Shown here: positions 16,220 to 24,657 of the stretch, in pieces | Position numbering within the stretch: the stretch's first letter is position 1 | How the letters are laid out: each line of letters starts with the position of its first letter | Program-made: the position numbers and the translations under genes | Source: REEB85 sp018971455 | Lineage (GTDB): Bacteria; Pseudomonadota; Alphaproteobacteria; Acetobacterales; Acetobacteraceae | Direction of reading: 5' to 3' | NCBI GenBank assembly: GCA_028871195.1 | Contig: JAGWNT010000035.1 | Coordinates: 1-36,572, forward strand | DNA: 36,572 nt | Notes under the pieces: model-generated | The model's database searches: none | What the model was told of the DNA's origin: nothing | What the model saw: the letters and a program-made list of their open reading frames with translations, nothing else

Positions 16220-19200
16220 TCAGTGCGGCGCGCGGCCGCCGAAGCGGCGCGATGTCCATTCGCGGATGGTCTGGAAGGTGACGTAGAGCATCGGGATGAG
16301 GAAGATGCCGAGCGAACTCGCCGCCAGCATGCCGGCAAAGACCGGGGTGCCGACCGCGCGCCGCGACAGGGCGGCCGCGCCATGGGCGGTGATCAGCGGC
16401 ACCAGGCCGAGCACGAAGGCGATCGAGGTCATGATGACGGCGCGGAAGCGCATGCGCGCGCCGAGTGCCGCGGCGTCGCGGATGGCCATCCCGGCCTCGC
16501 GCTGCTCCTTGGCGAACTCGACGATCAGAATGCCGTTCTTGGCGGCCAGGGCGATCAGCACCACGAGGCCGATCTGGCCATAGAGATCGAGGGGGGCGCC
16601 GGAGATCAGCACCCCCGTGTAGGCGCCGAGCACGCCGATCGCCACCGAGAGCAGCACCGGCACCGGAATCACCCAACTTTCATAGAGCGCGACCAGGAAG
16701 AGGTAGGCGAACAGCACGGCGAGGGCGAGAATCGGCCCGGTCTGGCCGGAGGACTGCACCTCCTGATAGGCCGTGCCCGTCCACTCATAGGAATAGCCGG
16801 GCGGCAGGGTTTCCTTGGAGACCTGCTCCATCGCCGCCAGCGCATCGCCCGAGGACACGCCCGGGCGGGGCGAGCCGTTGATGGTGATGGAGCGGTAATT
16901 GTTGTAGCGGCTGATCGTCTGCGGACCGAGCACGACGCGCACGGTGGCGAGCGCGCGCAACGGCACCATGGTGCCGGTCTTGTTGCGCACGAAGATGCGC
17001 CAGATCGAGGAGAGGTCGCTGCGGTCGGCCTGCTCGCCCTCGATGTTGACCTGCCATGTGCGGCCGTAGAGATTGAAGTCGTTGACATAGATGCCGCCCA
17101 GCGTGGCCTGCAGGGCGGTGAAGATGTCGCTGATGCTGACGCCCAGCGCCTGGGCCTTGTCGCGGTCGATATCGAGGAACAGGCTGGGCGTGGTGGCGCT
17201 GAAGGTGGAGAATACCCGCGCCAGGCGCTTGTCCTGGTTGGCCGCGCCGACCAGGCCGCCCATCACCGAGCCCATCTCGGCCGGGTCGCGGCCTTCCAGG
17301 TTCTGCAGCTGGTATTCGAACCCGCCGCTGGTGGACAGGCCGATGATCGGCGGCAGGTTGAAGGGGAACACCACCGCCGAGCGGATCTGCTGCGCGGCGC
17401 CGAACACCCGCCCGATCACGCTCTGCACGTCGTCGGCCGCCGCGCTCCGGTCGGTGAAGGGCTTGAGACGGACGACCACGAAGGCGGCATTGCTCTGCGC
17501 CCCGCCATCGAGCAGCGAGAAGCCGACGATGGAGAGCACGTTCTGCACCTGCGGCATCGATTTCAGGATGCCCTCGACGCGCTGCACCACGCCGCGCGTG
17601 CGCGCGACCGAGGCCGCATCGGGAAGCTGCACGGCGATGAAGAAGGCGCCCTGGTCCTCGCTCGGCAGGAAGCCGGTGGGGGTGATCCTGGAAATGCCGA
17701 AGATGCCCGCACCGGCCGCGGCGATCAGAACCACGGCCAGCACGGCCAGGCGCACCAGCCGCCGCACGATGGCGGCGTAGCCGTCGCGCACACGGTCGAT
17801 GCCGCGCAGCACCGGGCCCATCAGGCCGCGCCGCTTGTCGGTGTGGCGCAGGAACACCCCGCACAGCGCGGGCGAGAGGGTGAGGGCGTTGATCGCCGAA
17901 ATCAGCATGGCGACGCTGATGGTGACGGCGAACTGCCGGAACAGCTGGCCGGACACGCCGGGGATGAAGGCGATGGGCACGAAGACCGAGAGCAGCACGA
18001 GCGAAATGGCGATGATCGGGCCGGTGATCTGCGCCATCGCCTTCTTGGTGGCGTCCTTGGGCGAGATGCCCGGCTCCTCCTCCAGCACGCGTTCGACATT
18101 CTCAACGACCACGATCGCGTCGTCGACGACGATGCCGATGGCCAGCACCAGGGCGAGCAGCGAGACCGTGTTGGCCGAGAAGCCGATCATCAGCAGCACG
18201 GCCAGCGTGCCGATCAGGCTGACGGGCACGGCGATGGTGGGAATGATGGTGGCGCGCAGATTGCCAAGAAACAGGAACACCACCAGCACGACCAGCACGA
18301 AGGCCTCGCCCAGGGTGATCAGCACCTCGCGGATGGTGTCGGCGACGAAGGTCGAGCTGTCGTAGAAGATCGTCTTCTTCAACCCCTCGGGGAAACGCTT
18401 GGACAGTGCGTCCAGCGTCTGCGCCACGCGCGCCGAGGTGGCCACGGCATTGGCGCCGGGCGCCAGGTACATGCCGATGGTGACCGCGGGGTTGCCGTTC
18501 AGCCGGCTCTCTGTGTCCTGGCTCGCCGCGCCCAGCTCCACGCGGGCCACGTCGCGCACCCGCAGCACGGAGCCATCGGGGTTGGCGCGCAGAACGATGG
18601 CGCCGAACTCGTCCGGCGTGGTCAGCCGTCCCTTGGTCTGCAGGTTCATCTGGAACTGCACGCCGCCGGACATCGGCCGCGCGCCGATGCGACCCACCGC
18701 ACCCTGGATGTTCTGGCTCTGGATGGCGGTGATGATGTCGCTCGGCGTCAGGCCGAGCTGGATCAGTCGGTCGGTCGAGAACCAGATGCGCATCGAGTAG
18801 TCGAGCGCGCCGAAGACGAAGGCCTGGCCGACGCCCGGCACGCGGGAGAGTGCGTCGAGCACGTTGATGGTGACGTAGTTGCTGATGAAGAGCGGGCTCT
18901 GCTTGCCGCCCTCGCTGTAGAATTGCAGGAACTCCAGAATCGCCGAGCTGCGCTTCTGCACCACCACGCCGTTGCGCTGCACCTCGGAGGGCAGCTTCGA
19001 CAGCGCCGCCTGCACGCGGTTGTTGACGTTGACGGTGTCGATATCGGGGTTGGTGCCGAGGGCGAAGCTGACGGTGAGGCTGTAGCTGCCGTCATTGGCG
19101 CTGTTGGACTTCATGTACAGCATCTGGTCGACGCCGTTGATCTGCGCCTCCAGCGGCTGGGCGACGGTGGCCTCCACCACGGCGGCCGACGCGCCGGGAT

Positions 19201-19348
19201 AGCGGGTGGTCACGCTGACCTGCGGCGGCACGATGTCGGGAAATTGCGCGACGGGCAGGCGGGTCAGCGCAATCAGCCCGGCCATCGTGATGACGATGGC
19301 GATGACGATGGCAAGCCGCGGCCGGTCGACGAAGACGGCGCTGAACAT
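16220..19348 (-). CDS. RND efflux transporter permease, HAE1/AcrB family
   Basis: 1042-aa inner-membrane proton-drug antiporter. The start is the ATG at 19348 (MFSAVFVDRPRLAIVIAI), 4 nt after the stop of the membrane-fusion gene. The N-terminal membrane helix is followed by the LPVAQFPDI motif and the porter domain. The proton-relay pair of Asp is in GIVVDDAIVVVENVER (TM4), and the relay Lys is in LAAKNGILIVEFAK (TM10). Internal duplication of the two halves is apparent. Its length is normal for AcrB/MexB. It works with the adaptor encoded upstream and an outer-membrane channel not found here. Substrates are probably hydrophobic drugs, solvents or detergents. Confidence 0.95.
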   Translation of the reverse strand: MFSAVFVDRPRLAIVIAIVITMAGLIALTRLPVAQFPDIVPPQVSVTTRYPGASAAVVEATVAQPLEAQINGVDQMLYMKSNSANDGSYSLTVSFALGTNPDIDTVNVNNRVQAALSKLPSEVQRNGVVVQKRSSAILEFLQFYSEGGKQSPLFISNYVTINVLDALSRVPGVGQAFVFGALDYSMRIWFSTDRLIQLGLTPSDIITAIQSQNIQGAVGRIGARPMSGGVQFQMNLQTKGRLTTPDEFGAIVLRANPDGSVLRVRDVARVELGAASQDTESRLNGNPAVTIGMYLAPGANAVATSARVAQTLDALSKRFPEGLKKTIFYDSSTFVADTIREVLITLGEAFVLVVLVVFLFLGNLRATIIPTIAVPVSLIGTLAVLLMIGFSANTVSLLALVLAIGIVVDDAIVVVENVERVLEEEPGISPKDATKKAMAQITGPIIAISLVLLSVFVPIAFIPGVSGQLFRQFAVTISVAMLISAINALTLSPALCGVFLRHTDKRRGLMGPVLRGIDRVRDGYAAIVRRLVRLAVLAVVLIAAAGAGIFGISRITPTGFLPSEDQGAFFIAVQLPDAASVARTRGVVQRVEGILKSMPQVQNVLSIVGFSLLDGGAQSNAAFVVVRLKPFTDRSAAADDVQSVIGRVFGAAQQIRSAVVFPFNLPPIIGLSTSGGFEYQLQNLEGRDPAEMGSVMGGLVGAANQDKRLARVFSTFSATTPSLFLDIDRDKAQALGVSISDIFTALQATLGGIYVNDFNLYGRTWQVNIEGEQADRSDLSSIWRIFVRNKTGTMVPLRALATVRVVLGPQTISRYNNYRSITINGSPRPGVSSGDALAAMEQVSKETLPPGYSYEWTGTAYQEVQSSGQTGPILALAVLFAYLFLVALYESWVIPVPVLLSVAIGVLGAYTGVLISGAPLDLYGQIGLVVLIALAAKNGILIVEFAKEQREAGMAIRDAAALGARMRFRAVIMTSIAFVLGLVPLITAHGAAALSRRAVGTPVFAGMLAASSLGIFLIPMLYVTFQTIREWTSRRFGGRAPH

Positions 19349-19352
19349 CGGC

Positions 19353-20510
19353 TCAGCGCGCCGCGGGCTTGGCGGCGGCGATCGGTGCCGGATTGACCAC
19401 GATGCCCGGCCGCACACGCTGCAACCCGTCAGCGACCACAACCTCGCCGGGCTTGAGGCCCGCCACGATCACAGCGACCGCCGGCGTGGACTGGCCCAGC
19501 GTGACGCGGCGCTGCTCGATCTTCTTCTGCGCGTCGACGACATAGACGTAGTCGCCCTGCTGGTCGGACAGCACCGCCGCGCGGGGAATGCCGAGCGCCA
19601 TCACCGGCTCGACCCCGGCCAGCGTGACGGTGACGAATTCGCCGTCGATCAGCTCGCGGCTGCCCGGCTGGCCGGCCACGGCGCCGGCGCGCAACGGGTT
19701 GGGGATGCGCGCGCGCATGACCAGCGTGTCGGTGCTGGCATTGACCGACGGGTCGGCATAATCGAGCTTGCCGATCTCGGGATAATCCTTGCCGTCCGGC
19801 AGGGTGACGTGAATGGCCACCCCGGCGAAGCCGCCCTTGAGGGCGTAGCGGTTGCGCAGATCGACCGCGCTGCGCACCGAGATCGGGAACACCACATACA
19901 TGGGGTCCTGGCTCACGATGCTGGCCAGCGGCCCGGAGGTCGGGGTGACGACATTGCCGACCGACAGCGCGCTGCGGGTGATGATGCCGGCGACCGGCGC
20001 GCGAATGTCGGTGTAGGCGAGATTGATCTGCGAGGCGCGTTCCTGCGCCTGGGCGGCGAGCAGCTGCGCCGCGTAGCTGGCCTGGGAGGCCAGCGCGTCA
20101 TCCACCGTCGAGCGCTGGCCGGCCGGCGTGTTGAGCAGGGATTGCGCGCGGTTGAGCGTCAGCGTCGCGTTGCGCAGCAGCGCCTGGGCCTGGGCCACCG
20201 CGGCCTGCTTGGCCGCCAGGTCGGCCTCGAACGGCCCGCGTTCCAGCCGGTAGAGCAGGTCGCCCTTCCGCACCTCCGCCCCCTCGGTGAACAGGCGCTC
20301 GCGGATGAAGGCGGTGACGCGGGCCACCAGATCGACCTTGTCGACGGCCTGGATGCGGCCGACGAACTGCATGGTCTCCGTCACCGGGCGCTGGGCGACC
20401 ACGACGGTGCCGACGGCGGGCGGCCCGCCCGGCCCGAACTGCGCGCGGGCCGGGCCGGCGGCGAGGGCAGCGATCAGCAGGGCGGAGCAGCAGGCGGCCA
20501 GCAGGCGCAT
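19353..20510 (-). CDS. RND efflux periplasmic adaptor (membrane fusion protein, AcrA/MexA-like)
   Basis: 385-aa periplasmic adaptor. The start is the ATG at 20510 (MRLLAACC), with GAGG 8 nt upstream; the longer frame to 20543 adds residues that would spoil the signal peptide. The signal peptide spans residues 1-23, ending ARA before QFGPGG, a signal-peptidase I site. Two cysteines sit inside the hydrophobic stretch rather than at a lipobox, so it is probably not lipidated. The lipoyl half-motif VDLVARVTAFI and coiled-coil hairpin (AAKQAAVAQAQALL onward) are followed by the second lipoyl half (YTDIRAPVAGII), beta-barrel and membrane-proximal domains. It is the first gene of the efflux operon, transcribed away from a palindromic divergent promoter. 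Confidence 0.94.
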   Translation of the reverse strand: MRLLAACCSALLIAALAAGPARAQFGPGGPPAVGTVVVAQRPVTETMQFVGRIQAVDKVDLVARVTAFIRERLFTEGAEVRKGDLLYRLERGPFEADLAAKQAAVAQAQALLRNATLTLNRAQSLLNTPAGQRSTVDDALASQASYAAQLLAAQAQERASQINLAYTDIRAPVAGIITRSALSVGNVVTPTSGPLASIVSQDPMYVVFPISVRSAVDLRNRYALKGGFAGVAIHVTLPDGKDYPEIGKLDYADPSVNASTDTLVMRARIPNPLRAGAVAGQPGSRELIDGEFVTVTLAGVEPVMALGIPRAAVLSDQQGDYVYVVDAQKKIEQRRVTLGQSTPAVAVIVAGLKPGEVVVADGLQRVRPGIVVNPAPIAAAKPAAR

Positions 20511-20551
20511 CGGGAATCCTCGGTCGGCTTGCGATCGGGGCAACCCCCGTT

Positions 20552-20592
20552 TGTGCGGTGCACATATGGCATGTCCTCCGGATCATGCCATA
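20552..20592. promoter_or_regulatory. Nested palindromes in divergent promoter (candidate operator)
   Basis: TATGGCATG (20565-20573) and CATGCCATA (20584-20592) form a perfect 9-bp inverted repeat around a 10-nt spacer. TGTGC (20552-20556) and GCACA (20560-20564) form a second, 5-bp repeat abutting it. Both lie in the 113-nt gap between the efflux operon (-) and the HMG-CoA-lyase-like gene (+). A dimeric repressor, TetR-like for efflux pumps or an acid-responsive regulator for the lyase operon, is plausible. No regulator gene is adjacent. Confidence 0.5.
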
Positions 20593-20623
20593 GTCCGCGT
20601 CGAAATAGGATCGGGAGGGCGCC

Positions 20624-21544
20624 ATGGGCGAGCATGTAACGGTATGCGAGGTCGGCCCGCGCGACGGGCTGCAAATGGCCAAAGGCATCATGCCCACCGC
20701 CATCAAGTCGCGCTGGATCGCAGCGATCGCGGCGGCCGGCGTGCCGGAGATCGAGGTCGGCAGTTTCGTGCCGGCCAAGCTCATCCCCCAGATGGCCGAC
20801 ACCGCGGAGATCGTTCGCGAGGCGGTGAAGCTGCCCGGCGCGCGCATCGTCGCCCTCGCGCCCAATCTGCGCGGTGCGCAGGATGCCTATGCCAACGGCG
20901 CCCACCGCATCAGTGTGCCGGTCTCGGTCAGCGAGGGGCACAGCCGCGCCAATCTCAACCGCACGCCGGGCGAACAGGTGGCCGAGGTGGCGCGCCTAGT
21001 GGCCTGGGTGCGCGCGCAGGCCCGGCCGATGGAGGTCGAGGGCGCGTGCTCGACGGCGTTCGGCTGCTCGATCGACGGGGTGGTGCCGGAGGGCGCCGTG
21101 GTGCGCGTCGCGGAAGGCCTCGCCGCGGCGGGCGTGGACTCGATCGCGCTGGCCGACACCGTGGGCTATGCCCATCCCGCGCAGATCAAAGCCACGGTGC
21201 GCGCGGTACGCGCCGCCGTCGGCCGCCGCTTCGACGGGCTGCACCTGCACGACACGATGGGCCTCGGCCTGGCCAATGCGCTGGCCGGGTTGGAGGAGGG
21301 CATCCGCAGCTTCGATGCCGCCCTGGCGGGCCTCGGCGGCTGCCCCTTCGCGCCCGGTGCCTCGGGCAACATCGTCACGGAGGATCTGGTGTTCATGCTG
21401 CACAGCATGGGCTTCACCACCGGCATCGACCTCGAGAAGCTGATCGCCGCGCGGGCCGTGCTGCGCGAGGGGCTGCCGCACGAGCCGATGCACGGCAACG
21501 TCTCGAAGGCGGGGCTGCCGCCCACCTACCGGGTCGCCGCCTGA
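20624..21544 (+). CDS. Hydroxymethylglutaryl-CoA lyase family protein
   Basis: 306-aa DRE-TIM metallolyase cleaving a 3-hydroxy-3-methylacyl-CoA to a ketoacid or acetoacetate plus acyl-CoA. The N-terminal CEVGPRDGLQ holds the Arg-Asp pair (13-14), HLHD (207-210) supplies the metal ligands, and GLGGCPFAPGASGN contains the catalytic Cys240 of the HMG-CoA lyase signature. GGGAGGGCG directly precedes the ATG. The gene is followed with no gap (TGAATG) by a class III CoA-transferase. The pair suggests activation of a free acid by CoA transfer, then cleavage. HMG, citramalate-type or 3-hydroxy-3-methyl dicarboxylates are candidates. Leucine catabolism genes (IVD, MCC) are not nearby, so a dedicated acid pathway is likelier. 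Confidence 0.88.
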   Translation: MGEHVTVCEVGPRDGLQMAKGIMPTAIKSRWIAAIAAAGVPEIEVGSFVPAKLIPQMADTAEIVREAVKLPGARIVALAPNLRGAQDAYANGAHRISVPVSVSEGHSRANLNRTPGEQVAEVARLVAWVRAQARPMEVEGACSTAFGCSIDGVVPEGAVVRVAEGLAAAGVDSIALADTVGYAHPAQIKATVRAVRAAVGRRFDGLHLHDTMGLGLANALAGLEEGIRSFDAALAGLGGCPFAPGASGNIVTEDLVFMLHSMGFTTGIDLEKLIAARAVLREGLPHEPMHGNVSKAGLPPTYRVAA

Positions 21545-22720
21545 ATGGAGCGGCTGCCGCTCGCGGGCATCCGCGTCGTCGAGTTCGCCCACATGGTGAT
21601 GGGGCCGACGGTCGGGCTCGTGCTCGGCGATCTCGGCGCCGATGTCATCAAGGTGGAGCCGGCGCCGGAGGGCGACAACACCCGCAAGCTCGCCGGCGCC
21701 GGGGCGGGCTTCTTCGCCATGGCCAACCGCAACAAGCGCAGCCTGGCCGTCGATCTGAAATCGGCCGAGGGCATCGCGCTGGTTCGCCGGCTGCTGAAGA
21801 CCGCCGATGCGCTGGTGGAGAATTTCCGCCCCGGCGCCATGGACAAGCTCGGCCTCGGCTACGCCGCGCTCTCGGCGGAAAATCCGCGCCTCATCTATTG
21901 CTCCTGCAAGGGCTTCCTGCCGGGCCCGTACGATCACCGCGTGGCGCTCGACGAGGTGGTGCAGATGATGGGCGGACTTGCCTACATGACCGGTTTCCGG
22001 GACCGGCCCTTGCGCGCGGGCAGTTCGGTCAACGACATCATGGGCGGCATGTTCGGCGCCATCGGCATTCTCGCCGCCATCAACGAGCGGCACGTCACCG
22101 GGCGCGGCAAGCTGGTGCAGTCCGGATTGTTCGAGAACAATGTCCTGCTCGTCGCCCAGCACATGGCGCAATTCGCGGTGAGCGGGGTCGAGGCGCCGCC
22201 GATGACCGACCGGCGGCCGGCCTGGCCGGTCTATGACATCTTCGACGTGGCGGACGGGCAGGTCTTCGTCGGCGTGGTGACGGAGACGCAATGGCGGGTG
22301 TTCTGCGAGGCGTTCGGCCTGCCGGACCTCGCCGCCGATCCGGGGCTGGCCACCCAGAACCAGCGCGTCGCCGAGCGCGCGCGCACCATTCCGCGCATCG
22401 CCGAGATCTTCCGCGGCTACACGCGCGAAAGCCTGATGGCGCGCTGCGAGGAACTCGGCCTGCCCTTTGCGCCGATCGCGCGGCCGGTCGAGCTGTTCGA
22501 CGATGTGCACCTGAACGGCTCGGGCGGACTGGTGGCGCTGACGCTGCCCGATGGGCGGGCGACCAAGCTGCCGGCGCTGCCGCTCTCGCTGGATGGCGAG
22601 CGGCTTGGCCTGCGGCACGACCTGCCGAAGCCCGGCCAGCACGACGAGGAAATCGCCCGCGAACTCGGCTATTCCGACGCCGAGATCGCGGCGTTGCGGG
22701 CGAAGGGGACGCTGGTCTAG
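21545..22720 (+). CDS. CaiB/BaiF family (class III) CoA-transferase
   Basis: 391-aa family III acyl-CoA transferase. It starts immediately after the lyase stop. The N-terminal block GIRVVEFAHMVMGP...LGDLGADVIKVE binds CoA, FFAMANRNKRSLAVDLK follows, and the catalytic Asp is in VALDEVVQMMGGLAYMTG (about 140). ENFRPGAMDKLGLGY is typical. It probably moves CoA from succinyl-CoA or similar onto the acid cleaved by the upstream lyase, as in succinate-hydroxymethylglutarate CoA-transferase. That partner assignment is inference. The TAG stop overlaps the left end of the palindromic element at 22719-22844. Confidence 0.92.
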   Translation: MERLPLAGIRVVEFAHMVMGPTVGLVLGDLGADVIKVEPAPEGDNTRKLAGAGAGFFAMANRNKRSLAVDLKSAEGIALVRRLLKTADALVENFRPGAMDKLGLGYAALSAENPRLIYCSCKGFLPGPYDHRVALDEVVQMMGGLAYMTGFRDRPLRAGSSVNDIMGGMFGAIGILAAINERHVTGRGKLVQSGLFENNVLLVAQHMAQFAVSGVEAPPMTDRRPAWPVYDIFDVADGQVFVGVVTETQWRVFCEAFGLPDLAADPGLATQNQRVAERARTIPRIAEIFRGYTRESLMARCEELGLPFAPIARPVELFDDVHLNGSGGLVALTLPDGRATKLPALPLSLDGERLGLRHDLPKPGQHDEEIARELGYSDAEIAALRAKGTLV

Positions 22721-22779
22721 AGCAACGTCCGATCTGACTGACCCGCTTCGCGGTCAGTCAGATCGGACTAAATTGCTCT
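22719..22779. repeat. Palindromic intergenic element, left hairpin
   Basis: AGAGCAA (22719-22725) pairs with TTGCTCT (22773-22779). Inside it GTCCGATCTGACTGACC (22727-22743) pairs with GGTCAGTCAGATCGGAC (22752-22768), closing an 8-nt loop CGCTTCGC. The 17-bp inner stem is perfect. The left arm overlaps the last two bases of the CoA-transferase TAG stop. It resembles a REP/BIME-type mobile palindrome and can also serve as a terminator. Confidence 0.85.
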
Positions 22780-22795
22780 GGCATTTATGTTTTCC

Positions 22796-22844
22796 AGAGC
22801 ACGTTCATCCGACCTGGTGCTTCCATCAGGTCGGATCGTGCTCT
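22796..22844. repeat. Palindromic intergenic element, right hairpin
   Basis: AGAGCACG (22796-22803) pairs with CGTGCTCT (22837-22844), and CCGACCTG (22809-22816) pairs with CAGGTCGG (22827-22834) around a 10-nt loop. Its outer end gives the TAG stop of the minus-strand alcohol dehydrogenase. The shared AGAGCA ends and TCCGA-type stems mark it as sibling to the left hairpin 16 nt away, forming a two-palindrome cassette between convergent genes. Confidence 0.85.
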
Positions 22845-23925
22845 AGGCGAATTCGATGAGCTGGCGCACCGTCGCGCCGGATTTCAGCGTCGCGAACCCC
22901 TCGTTGATCTGATTGAGCCGGATACGCCCGGAGATCAGGTGGTCGAGCTTCAGCCTGCCCTGCTGCCACAGGCTGAGCAGGCGCGGCATGTCCACGCGGA
23001 ACCGGTTGCCGCCCATCGAGGTGCCCTGGATGCGCCGGTCGCGCAGGAAATCCGCGCCGTGCAGCTCGATCTTGGTGCCCACCGGGATCATGCCGATGAT
23101 GGTGGCGAGCCCGCCCGGCCGCAGCATCTGGAAGGACAGCTCGGCGGTCGCCTTGGCGCCGATCGCCTCGAAGGCATAGTGCACGCCGCCGCCGGTCAGC
23201 GCCCGCACCGCCTCGAGCGTGTCGGCATTGCCGGCGAGGATGACATCGGTCGCACCCATCTCGCGCGCGAGGTCGAGCTTGGACTGCATGGTGTCGATGG
23301 CGATGATGCGCTCGGCGCCGGCCAGCGCCGCGCCGTTCACCGCCGACAGCCCGATGCCGCCGCATCCGATGACGGCGACGCTCGAACCCGGCTCCACCCG
23401 TGCCGCGTTGAACACCGCCATGACGCCGGTGACGACCCCGCAGCCGACCAGCGCCGCGCGGTCGAGCGGAATGGCGGGGTCGATCTTCACGATGGCGTGC
23501 TCATGCACCAGCATCTGCTCGGCGAACGAGGAGAGGTTCATGAACTGATGCAGGCGCGCGCCCTGCCAGGACAGCCGGCGTGACATGCCGGGCATCAGCT
23601 TGACCTCGGTGTTCTCGCACAGATTGGGGTGGCCGGTGACGCATTGCGGACAGTCTCCGCAGAACACCGAGAGGCAGGTGACGACGTGGTCGCCCGGCCT
23701 GACATAGGTGACGTCCTCGCCCACCGCCTCGACGATGCCGGCCGATTCATGGCCGAGCACGCAGGGCATCGGCCAGGGGTAGAGGCCTTCGATGAAATGC
23801 AGGTCGCTGTGGCAAAGCCCGGCGAAGGCGGTGCGCACCAGCACCTCGCGCCGCTTCGGCGTGGCGATGCCGACCTCCTCGATGGTTAGCGCTGCGTGGG
23901 CCTCGTGCAGGATCGCGGCTTTCAT
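22843..23925 (-). CDS. Zinc-dependent alcohol dehydrogenase (MDR superfamily)
   Basis: 360-aa medium-chain dehydrogenase. The start is the ATG at 23925 (MKAAILHEAHAAL), preceded by GGGGAG at 7 nt; the frame continues upstream without family sequence. Catalytic zinc ligands are Cys38 (GLCHSD), His59/Glu60 (GHE) and Cys162 (VGCGVVTG). The structural-zinc cysteines are 89, 92, 95 and 103. The Rossmann loop GCGGIG (188-193) is followed by Asp211 at the end of beta-2, favouring NAD. It is similar to class III/NDMA-type alcohol dehydrogenases, but the substrate is unknown. It may be cotranscribed with the acyltransferase and flavin oxidase upstream, about 70 nt away. The stop codon is supplied by the palindromic element. 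Confidence 0.92.
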   Translation of the reverse strand: MKAAILHEAHAALTIEEVGIATPKRREVLVRTAFAGLCHSDLHFIEGLYPWPMPCVLGHESAGIVEAVGEDVTYVRPGDHVVTCLSVFCGDCPQCVTGHPNLCENTEVKLMPGMSRRLSWQGARLHQFMNLSSFAEQMLVHEHAIVKIDPAIPLDRAALVGCGVVTGVMAVFNAARVEPGSSVAVIGCGGIGLSAVNGAALAGAERIIAIDTMQSKLDLAREMGATDVILAGNADTLEAVRALTGGGVHYAFEAIGAKATAELSFQMLRPGGLATIIGMIPVGTKIELHGADFLRDRRIQGTSMGGNRFRVDMPRLLSLWQQGRLKLDHLISGRIRLNQINEGFATLKSGATVRQLIEFA

Positions 23926-23998
23926 GGCGGGCTCCCCGGTGGCGGGATCGTTGAAGCGGCCCGCGCAGGCGCAGTGTGGCGCGCCAGCGGCCGGCGCC

Positions 23999-24649
23999 TC
24001 AAGCCCCTGCGCCGGCCGGGTCGTGCCGGGCGCAGAAGGCCTCCGCCCCCAGGGTGCGGAAATCGACCATGTTCGCGGCGAGCCGGTCATGCGGCCAGTC
24101 CCACCAGGCGATGCGGTGCAGGGCGGCGATGGTGGCGGGCGCGAAGCGGAAGCGCAGGATCTTCCCCGGCGTGCCGACGGCAATGGCGAAATCCGGCACG
24201 TCGTGGGTGATCACGGCGCCGGCGCCGATCGCAGCCCCAGTGCCGATGCGCACGCCCGGCAGCACGATGGCGCCGTGGCCGATCCACACATCATGCCCGA
24301 GCTCGACCCGGTGGCCGCGCCGCCAATCGAAGAACGCCGCGTCGTCGGCACCCAGGCCGTAGGCGCTGGAGCGGTAGGTGAAATGATTGAGCGCCACGCG
24401 CTCGAGCGGATGGTTGCCCGGGTTGATGCGCACGGCGGCGGCGATCGAGCAGAATCTTCCGATGTGCGTGTGGATGATATCGGCGTCCTCGCCGACATAG
24501 CTGTAATCGTCGAAGACGCACTCGGCCAGCCGGGTGCGCGCGCCGACCTCGCAATAGGCGCCGAAGCTGCAATCCCGCAGTTCGGCGGTGCCATGGATGG
24601 CGGGCGCCGCCCCGAGCGCTTTCGTGGCGGTCGCGGGATCCTGGAACAT
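23999..24649 (-). CDS. Hexapeptide-repeat acyltransferase, phosphonate-associated (TIGR03308-like)
   Basis: 216-aa left-handed beta-helix transferase. It begins at ATG 24649 (MFQDPATATK) with TTGAGGA 7 nt upstream, 8 nt after the stop of the flavin oxidase. Hexapeptide turns run from FGAYCEVGARTRL to GAGAVITHDVP. The insert INPGNHP...FTYRSSAYG, the DWRRGH segment and the catalytic-type His in LGHDVWIGHGA are typical of the transferase family found in phosphonate utilisation clusters. The tail WWDWPHDRL also fits. No phn genes are present in the window, so its acceptor is unknown. It is an acetyl- or succinyl-type transferase by family. Confidence 0.82.
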   Translation of the reverse strand: MFQDPATATKALGAAPAIHGTAELRDCSFGAYCEVGARTRLAECVFDDYSYVGEDADIIHTHIGRFCSIAAAVRINPGNHPLERVALNHFTYRSSAYGLGADDAAFFDWRRGHRVELGHDVWIGHGAIVLPGVRIGTGAAIGAGAVITHDVPDFAIAVGTPGKILRFRFAPATIAALHRIAWWDWPHDRLAANMVDFRTLGAEAFCARHDPAGAGA

Positions 24650-24657
24650 GGCCGTCC

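Noticed and set aside
13873..16281. Open frame of about 800 codons on the plus strand
   Set aside because: It is antisense to the CoxL-like gene, its translation is Asp/His/Arg/Gly/Ala-rich with no domain, and it is a byproduct of high third-position GC.
16073..19396. Open frame of about 1100 codons on the plus strand
   Set aside because: It is antisense to the RND transporter, and its His/Asp/Gln-rich low-complexity translation is typical of a GC-rich shadow frame.
22719..22844. CRISPR or IS-element terminal repeats
   Set aside because: There are two different hairpins rather than identical direct repeats with spacers, and no transposase or target duplication; a REP-like palindrome fits better.
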